Assembly (NCBI GenBank): GCA_025529335.1
Contig: JAMYHX010000561.1
Span: 1-25,443 of the forward strand
Direction: 5' to 3'
DNA from: Rhizopus sp. PT2906
Lineage: Eukaryota > Mucoromycota > Mucoromycetes > Mucorales > Rhizopodaceae
DNA: 25,443 bases
The notes beneath the pieces are model-generated. The model saw nothing but the letters and a program-made list of their open reading frames with translations. It had not been told where the DNA came from and did no database searches. Below, in pieces: positions 1-8,826 of the stretch. The position numbers and the translations under genes are program-made. Position 1 is the stretch's first letter. Every line of letters starts with the position of its first letter.

Positions 1-111
1 GAGGTTGGAGGAGAAGGTAAGCAGTTCATCATAAAGAATTAAAAGGAGCGAAGTGGAATAAAAGGAAAAGGAAAAAAGAATGTAAACAGAGAAAATAGTG
101 AGAGAGGAAAG

Positions 112-170
<59 letters not shown>
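112..170 (+). repeat. 59-nt poly(A) tract
   Basis: An uninterrupted run of 59 A residues, preceded by purine-rich sequence (gagagaggaaag). It could be a retroposition tail, a replication-slippage homopolymer, or a region of uncertain assembly length. No reverse transcriptase or SINE body could be read directly upstream, since only 111 nt of flank is in the window. Confidence 0.9.
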
Positions 171-172
<2 letters not shown>

Positions 173-646
173 AACGATAAAATAGATCAAGCACATACAC
201 GGACTTTGGTCAAGTTCTTACTCTCTCTCTCTCTTTCTTGACTTTATTTATGCACATGTATTCTGTAGACATTATTCTCCTGAAATTATCTTTGCTCTTT
301 CTTTCTTTTTTTTTTTTCACCCCCACTTTTCCACTCTTTTTCAAATAGACAAAAACTCATGGCTTACAATTGCATTTTACTGTAATAAAGAAGAGTTAAA
401 GGATATCATCTCTTTTTTTTTTTCTTTCTTAGTCTATGCTTTGATATGATAGGGTTCAATAAATGCAGGTGGTTACTGAGCTATTTCTATATCCTGATGT
501 GCCTTGACGTACCGCTTGTGAAAGTTTTTAATAAAAAAAAAAAACATGCTTTCAAAGTGTTATGTCGATTTAGTTATTGCCCCGGACATTCAATATGCAT
601 GGTAAAATGTCCCTATTTAATGGCCATCAAAATATTTTCCGATTGA

Positions 647-808
647 GTGGTGCTTGAATGGATGCTTGAGCCACACAAAGCAAGTGAACCAAATGGACTT
701 AAAACCAAGAATAGAATAAATAAGTTCTTTCGTCTGTTACACGAATTAATAAAAGACGATTTATTCCCAGCTGAATCTAGGATGTGGTCAGAGCTTTTTG
801 AGCCATGC
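647..808 (+). pseudogene. possible decayed coding relic (family unknown)
   Basis: Directly after a TGA at 644-646, the + frame runs open to a TAG-free stretch ending at a TAA near 809. It translates to protein-like sequence rich in charged residues and containing LLHELIKDDLFPAES and MWSELFEP. There is no suitable start codon context and the flanking frames are broken, so if it is coding it is a fragment of a dead gene, perhaps a transposon. I do not recognise the family. The antisense frame (613-1017 on -) is also open but reads as hydrophobic shadow sequence. Low confidence. Confidence 0.2.
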
Positions 809-1889
809 TTGTAAAATTGAATACACACAGCGACAAATCCTATTTCTGTAACCTCTTTTCCAATTAATACGTCATATAAATTTATGAATAGTACGCGTAA
901 CAGTGCAATATAAGCAGCCAATTCATATCTCATTAAAAAAAGGGGGACGTGACAATTGGAAGCCAATCTGGTGAAGCTATTATTCGTACAAGAGATCACT
1001 TTGTACAATCTAAACAACGGTGGCCCTCACGGTATTCTACATGTAGCTCAATAATAGATCGTGTGTATGGCTGTCAAGGACAACACATTTCATAGAGTTT
1101 TACCCGTAACCAGCCTGTAAGCTATGTTGTCCACATACCTTGGGTGGATCTTGCTGTGCTGATCTGCACATAAGAGATAATCAACCATGAGTACAGTTGC
1201 CACAAGAGGTAGCCCTTTGTAAAGTGCTCGCGTAGGAAGCTAGTTAATATAAATCGAGTATAAATAAGTTCCCTGTTAATGTGAACACAGTGAGAGGAAA
1301 CACTAGACAAAAGTATTTCAATAAGCACGTCATTGAATAAGATGCTCAGAAGCCCCTGGGTTCTTAAAAACGTAACCACCATTTCACTATCAACCGACGT
1401 TAATTTCCATAGGCTTGCGACATTGACTATTCATTTATCGCGATATTACTTTTTAGGAATTCTGTGCCTTTTATAGTATGTACTATTGCTCGTGCTTGTA
1501 AAAAAGTGCTCAAAAGGAAATAATGAAAACAGCGAGGTAAAGTATGCTCCTCTTGTCTTTAAGAACCAAGCTAGAAGAATAAAAAGCAAAGATGTATAAG
1601 CATTTTAGAGGACAAAAGATGTTGTCACCCAGTCAAGGTAACACCTTTCATTAATCCACCTATAAGAGGAAAAAGCAGTGATACTTTCTCGAGTTTATTG
1701 TTGCTTTATTTATTTACTACATGCTTTCAAATTAGCAAAGTTCTTTAACCATATACCAAGTTTCAACTGCTACAGTTTTAAATACAACAAACAAAATCTT
1801 CAAAATTTAGGTTAAAAGACTGTACAAATTTATGTGGTCATTTAAATATCAAACAGTGTGAAGTAGCCAATAAAAAAAGGAGTTTTAAA

Positions 1890-1909
1890 GGGAGGAAGGG
1901 AGGGAGGGG
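1890..1909 (+). other. potential G-quadruplex motif
   Basis: Four G runs of at least three (1890-1892, 1898-1900, 1902-1904, 1906-1909) are separated by loops of 5, 1 and 1 nt. This fits the usual intramolecular G-quadruplex pattern on the + strand. It lies about 35-50 nt beyond the stop codon of the small - strand gene at 1944-2225, so it would be on the non-template strand's complement of that gene's 3' region. Confidence 0.45.
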
Positions 1910-1943
1910 AAGAAGGTGTACATGAAATATACAAGTGAGAAAT

Positions 1944-2225
1944 TTACAAAGAAATGATAGGTTGAGTTTTATAATCTACACTATGAGAACGTGGTCGACG
2001 TTGTTTATGAGGTATGAAGCAAGAATCTTGTACGAGTGGGTTATTTGCTCTAATAATAAACTGGGGTTCTGTTGGTTGATATATACATGTTGTATTTGCC
2101 AATATTTGCTGCAACTCGAGGCAAGCATCTTGGATATCGTTCATATCAAACTGACCGAGCTCATATTGTACAGTAGGTTTACTTGAGGAAGGTTTCTTTG
2201 GACAAGGAGCGATAATTACATGCAT
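1944..2225 (-). CDS. small hypothetical protein (93 aa)
   Basis: A single-exon frame of 93 residues, hydrophilic, with a Pro/Ser/Lys-rich N-terminus (CPKKPSSSKP), an acidic middle (FDMNDIQDACLELQQIL, potentially helical) and a basic C-terminal stretch (HKQRRPRSHSVDYK) that could be a phosphosite or nuclear signal. No known domain is recognised. A TATAAAAAG-like box lies about 70 nt upstream of the ATG on the - strand, and the stop of ETR1 is only 134 bp upstream, so it would be a tandem gene behind ETR1. It could instead be a chance open frame. The even amino-acid composition and the TATA-like box argue mildly for a real gene. Confidence 0.4.
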   Translation of the reverse strand: MHVIIAPCPKKPSSSKPTVQYELGQFDMNDIQDACLELQQILANTTCIYQPTEPQFIIRANNPLVQDSCFIPHKQRRPRSHSVDYKTQPIISL

Positions 2226-2359
2226 TATTTACAAATAAAAAAATATTTACGAAAAAGAAATGGTTTGTATTCTCTTTTTCACTTTATTTTCTCTTTTTAT
2301 ACATGTACCACTTGACTGAGTAAAATGATGTATAAAAAAGGGGGGGAACGGGTCACAGG

Positions 2360-3700
2360 TTAGAACATTACCACCTGCTTACCCTTTGAGAAACCTGATA
2401 TTCCCAAGTCAACAGCCTTCTTCATCTCTTCTTGTTCAAACTCAACTTTTGTCCATTTAGGTTCCCTCAATTTTCCTTGCTTCATCAGCTCCATGACATC
2501 TTCAAACATGGCATATCGTTCCTCTGGTTTATGAATTTCGGCCCATTTAGAAACCCAGAAGCCATGAAAGGAAATATTTTTAAAAATTAACAGCGATGCA
2601 GGTAATGTTAACGGACTCTTGGACATTGCACCATATGTTACATATTGACCATTCGTGCTATATATACCTTTGGTTATTAACTATAATTTATATACAATAT
2701 GGGACTTACCCTAGATATCTTGCCATTTCAGTAGCAGGTTTACCACCTACACAGTTTAAGCCCAAGAGAGGTGGTTTATCTCCTACCCAAGACTTGATAC
2801 GCTTTCTCATTTCATGGCTGCCTAACTCCTCATCTGTAATAACGTGGGTTGCACCAATTTCCTCTAATTCATTTACCAGTTGGTCAAGCTCTGGCCTAAT
2901 TTGGTAATTTAGTGAACCAGACTCCTTCGTGTTGCGTATTTTATATTACCTATTTCTTACAATATTAATTGTATTTAAACCCCATGCTTTAGCTATCTGA
3001 ATGACTGCTTGACCTACAGCACTGTTGCCACCATTTTGTATAACATAATCACCTTGTAGATGATATGAATTTTTGCTTTTTTTTTTTATTTATTCATTTA
3101 TTTTCTTACCTGGATTTAATTTAACAAAATCCTTCAGCATTCTATAAGCCGTGCACGGGTTCACCGTCATTGTTGCCTTTTGAATCAAGGGTACTTCAAT
3201 CTTGGGGAGCAGCTGGAAATCCGAAGCTAAACCAGCAGCATGCGTGCGCCAAGTACCATAGCCTGATTTAGCCATCACCACTTGGTCACCCACCTTCAAG
3301 TCTTTCACTTGATCACCTACAGCAATCACTTCGGCTACACCTTCATTACCGCCTACAGCCAATTCACTATCGCCTAATTTTTGCATCATCGGCTTGATAG
3401 GATAAGCACCCTGTATCATATTGACATCGGCTGGATTGATAGGTGATGCAAGAAATTTAACGTGAACAGTGTCAGCCGTCAAGGCAGGAAGCTTGAACGA
3501 GTGCATTCTACAGTAACATTATGTATACTGTCCTCTGTTTGCGTTGTGTATCATTCTGAATCTTACCTCAACACTTGGGAAGGCTGACCATAGTCAGAGT
3601 ATACCATCGCTTTCGCAGTGATATCAGATGTATAGTAACGACGAGCAATATATTGACTGACAGATACACGCTGTCTTAATGAATAAACCAAAAAACCCAT
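2360..3700 (-). CDS. ETR1: mitochondrial enoyl thioester (2-enoyl-ACP) reductase, MECR/Etr1 family
   Basis: Five exons on the - strand: 3567-3700, 3110-3507, 2950-3052, 2710-2895, 2360-2657. They join with canonical GT-AG introns to 372 aa, about the normal family length. The enzyme performs the NADPH-dependent last reduction of mitochondrial type II fatty acid synthesis (2-trans-enoyl thioester to acyl thioester), needed for lipoate supply and respiration. The N-terminus (about 25 residues, Arg/Ser/Tyr-rich, RQR and ARR) is a typical mitochondrial presequence. Family signatures seen: SPINPADVN followed by IQGAYP with the catalytic Tyr at residue 80, the nucleotide-binding segment NGGNSAVGQ, IVRNRPE, and FHGFW near the C-terminus. 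The ATG at 3698-3700 is chosen because it starts the presequence; an in-frame ATG upstream at 3865 would add an implausible extension. A polyadenylation-like AATAAA lies near 2284 on this strand. Confidence 0.93.
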
Positions 3701-4370
3701 AGCTGTGTAAAAGAAATAGAGAAGAGAAAGGATAATTGCGGCAAAAAGTTTAGATGATGAAAGGTTCAGACAGTCACGCGTTGGCCAAACTCTTGTTTTC
3801 ATCTCATAGCTCTCTTTTTTATAACATATATAGATATGATAAAATATAAGACGCGTTATGAACATATTCTTGATATAGTCGACAGCTTAACAATGTAGGG
3901 AAAATACAACCAGCTTGGTCTTTGTTGATCAGCATAACTGAAAAAAAAAAAGAAACTATGTCTATCCAACTGATGGCTCATAAACAACTGTAAGGACATA
4001 TTTCAATTAGATCATTCAAGTTACTATCATTCGGATAACTAGTAAAAAGTAAAGATGGCATACATTCAATTCTAAGAGTAAAGAAACTAAAGAAAATTGT
4101 TGCGTAGCTATGACGTATTACAGAAAAGCTCATCCACGTAAATACCCAACGAAAAATACTGCTTATATGACAGCTTTTCTTTTATACTTTGTGTTCCTTT
4201 TTTAAAGTTAATAGTGTGCTCCTTTTTCGAACTATATCATTTCTTTTCAATAATCCAAGTTGTTAATCACCGACATCTTGTTCCTTTAAAACAAATATTA
4301 ATACAATAAACACAATATTGCCTCTTATTTTATAGCTCTACTATTCTCTCTATTTCTATCTTTTTAAAAT
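3701..4370. other. intergenic, ETR1 promoter side and left flank of transposon island
   Basis: AT-rich sequence between the ETR1 start (-) and the transposase relic (+). It must hold the ETR1 promoter. A short open frame continues upstream of the ETR1 ATG to 3865, but it reads as non-coding. The last 100 nt before 4371 are pyrimidine-rich, like a fungal promoter. I could not identify a terminal inverted repeat of the mobile element here by eye. Confidence 0.5.
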
Positions 4371-5373
4371 ATGAACTCTTCAATTGAAATTAACATTGCT
4401 GCTTACAGTCCTGTACCTAAGCTTCAAGTTACGGATATCGCACAGTACAAGAAAGCTATTGAGAGCCATGTTGTTAAGTATGGTGTCAAGTGGATCATTA
4501 AGAATACAACTAGAAAAAATATCACGGATCGAGAGCCGAATGGGGTTAGAGGTAGACCACGTGCAGACTATCTTTGGAGAAGTCTGTATGAATGCCATCG
4601 TGCTGGAAGCAAACGACACGCTATGGCCGTTCAAAGAACCTTGCAAAAAAAAAAAAAAAAAAAGAAGATCGGATGCAAGGCTCGTTTGATAGCAACTTGC
4701 TATTTCAGCAACCTTGAGGAGGTGGTTATCACGGTGGATGGTAACCACTGTCACGTTCTCGGCTCTGCAGAGGATCTTCAGTACCTTCCTCTGTCTGCAG
4801 ATGTCAAATAAGCCATCCTTCAGCGACTGCAAGAAGGATATAATACTAGAAGCGTACGTTTTGCTATGCATAGAGCATTTTGCTCTCGAAATGAAGCTGC
4901 AACAAACATTCCCCACCGGGATAACCTTATCCACAGTGAAGATGTGTGCAACATCTTCAGAAGGATATTTGAGAGAGCCTACAAGAGGCATGACAGTCAG
5001 AAAACATCTGTCAAACACTGGTTGAACCATCTGGAAATAAAGAATTAAAACGTATTCATCGACAATGACTACGACAGCTCATTTACCTTTAGATTCTGTT
5101 AAAGTTGGCAAGCATCCCTTTTAGCCGAAACAAAGGATTTTTCTTTGGATACAACGCATAATACGACTGCATTTAAAGATGGCCAGTTGTATACTTTGGT
5201 GACCAGGCATGCAGAAACTGGAACTGGCTCTCCTGTTGCTTTCCTCTTCACTACTGATAGATCTTTTCTTGCCTGTAAGTCATTGGTTCTACCATTTAAA
5301 ACATTCTGTCAGTCTCTGTCCTGGAAAGATTACGATTGACATGAGCGACGTGGAAGAAAATGCGATATCGAAG
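4371..5373 (+). pseudogene. Mutator-like element (MULE) transposase, broken
   Basis: One frame runs from the ATG at 4371 to about 5340, interrupted by TAA at 4809-4811, TAA at 5046-5048 and TAA at 5100-5102. The rest then continues in another frame after a shift near 5315. The N-terminal part carries a Cys/His DNA-binding module of the FAR1/WRKY-GCM type common in MULEs: YECHRAG, then GCKARLIATC, then DGNHCH. The catalytic part follows: SWQASLL, then FSLDTTHNT with the first catalytic Asp at 5148-5150, LYTLVTRH and GSPVAFLFT. After the frameshift comes KITIDMSDVEENAI with the second Asp at 5338-5340. The third acidic residue and C-terminus are not recognisable and may be deleted. A 19-nt A run at 4645-4663 gives a Lys tract inside the zinc-binding module and may also have slipped. 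The gene points the same way as the Fanzor relic 350 bp downstream. Confidence 0.82.
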
Positions 5374-5718
5374 CGATAAACCAAATACATATGCTTACAG
5401 GCACGCCTATTTCGTTGAAATTCTATACAATTACATGTACTCACTTGGTATGCTCATAAACTCATAAACATTATTAATGAATGCTATGAAAAATTCAATG
5501 CGACCTGAAAGTGCCCTCTAACGACAGGTTAGTGCTAAAAGATAGATTTAGCATAGCCTGCTGACCACTTTACGATATAGTACCTTTACGAGATTCCTGT
5601 TTTAGATCGTATGCACATAGCGTTTGCCAGCAACTACGCAGACACAATAATTCAAAGTATATATAAATAATGACTTTATTTATTATATAATCTTATTATA
5701 TTATATAGATATTTCTAT

Positions 5719-8288
5719 ACACCTAACAAGAAACGTAAGATTATATCTGTATAGAACTTTGCTGGGTTTTCTGAGGAACGCAAAGAAAGAGCAAAACAGT
5801 GCATACAACGAAAGGTCTATTGGTAAGCTAATGCATAACTTTTTTTTTAACTGCTATATCTTTATGTCAACTTACTTCAACATACTAGCTAATAAAGCAG
5901 CAAATGGCGTAATACAATATAAGAAGTTTGAAGATTTGGATATCCAAATAGACAGTTTTAAACAGTATTACAAGTATGTTCATTGCAAGTGTTGCATTTC
6001 CACACTTGACTAACTTGAATGGATTATTTAGGAAAATACTTGGGATATATATCGATATTTTTGATAAAGATAAATACAAAAAAATCTCTGACTACGACTA
6101 TGCAAAGAACGATAGTTATAAGCTGCTGTATTTGAGCTCACAGTCGTTAAAAGAAGTAGCTAAATATAACGTCAAAACCTGGAGCACTCTATCACAGCCC
6201 AGTCATAGAACCGGTAAGTCGTAACTGAGTGTGCATAAAGCTATTAATGCTCTTAATCACTGGTAGTTTTTGCGCCACTCAGTGGGAGTGATTGCATGTA
6301 TGGGTTATTAGAGCAAGCTCACAAAAGCAATCTCAAAATTCCGGCTCAATGCTTAACGGAAGAATATAGCTTTGAAACGTATAGAGTAAGCATTATTTGT
6401 ACCTCAATTATATGTTTACTAACGGTGATGCTTGTAGCGAGAAACAACTTTAATCAGGCCGACAAACTTCAAAGACAGCTACGGGGGCATTATGTGGCAA
6501 GACGAGCTGTGGGAAACCTTGTTTAACATTAAACATGTACAAAGCAAGCGTCGTAAGCCCAATGAAGGTATGCTTAAGGTATCCTTCGAATAATATCAAG
6601 TTCTTTAAACTTTATTTTTGTGCGATAGAATATAACAATGCTATGATCGAACTCGACTATGGCTGGAAAACAGATGAGTATATGGTCGCAGTCTTGTTTA
6701 AAAGAAAAATTGTTGGTAAATAGGAAGATACGTTTTATACGTGCAAAATACTTATTAGAGTTTTATAATAGAGCGCATTCCGCAGGATGAGAAAGAATTG
6801 AACCTGTTAAAGAGGAGAGGAAACCTGACAAATTGGAGCAAAGGTTTATACCCATTAAAGAAAGAGCCCACGGGATTAAGCATGACAGACAGAATAGTGG
6901 GCATAGACCCAGGTATAGGTATTACGCGAGGGAACTCATGGAAGTGCTTATGTCGTATATAGGGCTTCTTGACATCTTCGTTATGGTTGATAGTTCATCA
7001 GTAGATGTCAAAAACAAGAAAACAGTGAAGGAAAGGTCAGTAAAGTTTGCAAGCAATGAGTACAAGTAAATATATATTTGCTTTTGCAATAGTATATTGA
7101 TATCTCTTTAGGGTACGCTCAGGTTATGACTGATTAAAGAAAGTAGAATTAAAGAATAGAGCGGCTGCTGAAATACAGGCAGTATACGATGAAATACCGA
7201 GTTTAGACAACGGGGACAGCAACATTATCTTAAACTATTTGCAAGTTCTATCGAAAAATCGCAAAAAGTAGCTGTATGATTATTATTATTATCGTGCTTA
7301 GTTCTTGCAATGCACAGGATATTTTGCTTTATGAAGGGATACAGATATCATGAAACAAAAGGATATTTGTACAGTAATCGACAAATTACAGACGATTACA
7401 TATACTAACTTGTGCTGGCGAAAACCTCTCCTGGAGCCCTTTGCACATTGGCGCATAAGACAAGCACCCAAAGAAGACAGAAAGCAAGAGGATCCTTTAA
7501 TAAGAGTAATCAAGTAAATCAGGCTGATGATGGCAGGAGAACAGTGATTGTGTATGGTGATGCAAGCTTAGTAGGAACGAAGAAAGAGTGCACCCCTATA
7601 CCAGTAAAGGTATACTAATATAAAACCTTTAACTAATCGTACGTACTAATGATTTCGTTTACACACAGAGGATGCAAAGGGAGCTGTCAAGGAAAGAAAT
7701 TGTTATCCCTGTCGATGAATTTCGAACAAGTATTACTTGTTGCAAATGGCACAGGAAGTTGGATCAGAAATATGAAGCACAGACACTAGTGTGTAATCAT
7801 AGATATGCAATTGATATGATTAAATTACGATTGTTGACATGGTGTCTCTTTATGTTCCAAAAGAAAACGAAGATTACGACTAAAAGGACAAAAGAATGCT
7901 GCAATGCACTGTTTGGACGATGACCGTCATGTCATCTGTCAAACGTCACAATGCTCGGAAAGAATGCCAAGCAGTAAGTCGTATAACATATGGAATCAAG
8001 TTTGATTGGTGTTAAGCTATGCCTATAGATTTCCCACTTGTCGTTTACCAGTTGAAACAATGCAAACTGTGTCCAGCTGGTAATGGCCAAGATATTTTAA
8101 GTACTTGTCCATAAAACAAGTGAAAATAGCCCTAACGAGAATAATAACAGGTCTGACAGAGGGATACCAATGCAGCCATAAACATTCATTCAATCTTGGT
8201 ATCGTATATTGAATCAGGAAACAAAATCTTGTCAAGACATCTCTCTTTGACAAGAGGAGGAGACTTTGATGGTGAAGGCGCCACCTAA
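5719..8288 (+). pseudogene. Fanzor (eukaryotic TnpB-like RNA-guided nuclease), decayed multi-exon relic
   Basis: Protein-like exons are separated by recognisable introns: 5823-5888, 5974-6031, 6214-6266, 6386-6437, 6568-6628, 6716-6771, 7066-7111, 7610-7668 and 7974-8028. Most have GTAAG/GTATG donors, and several have CTAAC/CTAAT branch points. Reading across them keeps one frame from about 5889 to 6914. Diagnostic motifs: a basic NLS-like PNKKRK (5722-5739); RuvC-I as RIVGIDPG with Asp at 6906-6908; YGDASL (7555-7572); VDEFRTSITC with the Glu at 7717-7719, the alternative catalytic Glu of the Fanzor/TnpB2 type; a zinc finger with CKLC at 8061-8072; RuvC-III as QRDTNAAINI with Asp at 8163-8165. 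The reading frame ends at TAA 8286-8288. Lesions: TAG 5752, a phase mismatch at the first intron, a frameshift between 6914 and 6960, TGA 7131, TAG 7269, poor coding in 7272-7500, a zinc-finger Cys read as Trp in TCCKWH, further breaks around 7790-7850 and 8096-8150, and TGA 8154 where family members have Trp. No intact product is possible. Confidence 0.85.
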
Positions 8289-8340
8289 TAGCCACTTTGA
8301 TTGGCTATGGGATAGCTTATATCACCATTTCGGTGGTGAT
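8288..8340 (+). ncRNA. two tandem hairpins after the Fanzor stop; candidate guide-RNA (omega/fRNA) scaffold remnant
   Basis: Hairpin 1: 8288-8294 (ATAGCCA) pairs perfectly with 8302-8308 (TGGCTAT) across a 7-nt loop, and its first base overlaps the stop codon. Hairpin 2: 8321-8328 (ATCACCAT) pairs with 8333-8340 (GTGGTGAT), closed by TTCG, giving an 8-bp stem with one G-U pair. TnpB and Fanzor guide RNAs are known to overlap the 3' end of the nuclease gene and extend past it, so the position fits. That these hairpins were the scaffold is inference; a structured 3' UTR or chance is possible. Confidence 0.3.
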
Positions 8341-8826
8341 TTAAGTGTGCCACATATGTAGTGTAAGCACTAATTTGAAAATAATAAATAGCAAAGCCAA
8401 ACATCAGCTTTCCAAGCTTATTTTATGCATTGTTTGTGTCGTCTTTAAGTTCTCGATCAAAGAGTGTTTCCATAGCATTAATATTAGACATAGAAGTAAA
8501 GGAGGTTTTTATTCAAATTATTATCAAAAATGGTTCAGCATTTATGATTTTGATCAAAGACAGTATTTTAGTACTCCATACAACTCTAGGCGCTTAATTT
8601 GATAAAATGCTTCATTCCTTTCCAGGTAAACAACCTGTATCTGTGCCGGCCAGTTCTGACAATTAATAATTTAAAAATGCGTTTCTGGGATTAAAGCATT
8701 CATTTCAGTTTAAATCTCAGTTGCATGCAATGCTGGCCCAGAAGTGGAGCAGTGTACGACGTCCTTTGCCCTCTTTTCGGCAGCCGAACAAATCCTCCCT
8801 TCTCTTTTCGTTCCTACAAAGGCAAC
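8341..8826. other. intergenic: right flank of mobile island and RPL20 promoter
   Basis: No gene is recognised. A short + frame at 8345-8602 has no motif and its composition looks random. The last 110 nt (about 8716-8826) are richer in GC and end in a pyrimidine-rich run (cctcccttctcttttcgttcc) just before the RPL20 ATG. That is typical of ribosomal-protein transcription starts (TOP-like), so this segment is the likely RPL20 core promoter and 5' UTR. Confidence 0.5.

Larger units (their letters stand above)
1..1943. other. gene-poor AT-rich stretch
   Basis: No convincing intact gene is visible on either strand. The stretch holds a 59-nt A tract (112-170), CT-rich and T-rich low-complexity runs near 221-235 and 300-425, a possible decayed coding relic around 647-808, and a G-run cluster at 1890-1909. 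The short open frames here (for example 1122-1382 on -) have no recognisable motif or codon pattern. The region may be transposon-derived because it lies on the same side of ETR1 as nothing recognisable, but that is only a guess. Confidence 0.6.

Noticed and set aside
613..1017. 134-codon - frame considered as a membrane protein
   Set aside because: Its hydrophobic stretches are the antisense of a charged, protein-like + frame; no start context, domain or splice pattern supports it.
4380..5030. Long open frame on the - strand (216 codons)
   Set aside because: It is antisense to the MULE transposase, whose + frame carries recognisable motifs; the - translation has a poly-Phe run from the A19 tract and no known domain.
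8023..8295. Open frame on the - strand
   Set aside because: Antisense shadow of the Fanzor RuvC-III region, where the + strand reads QRDTNAAINI.
8345..8602. 85-codon + frame just after the Fanzor relic
   Set aside because: No motif, no plausible start context or splice continuity. Considered as a Fanzor C-terminal extension but the relic ends at TAA 8286-8288.
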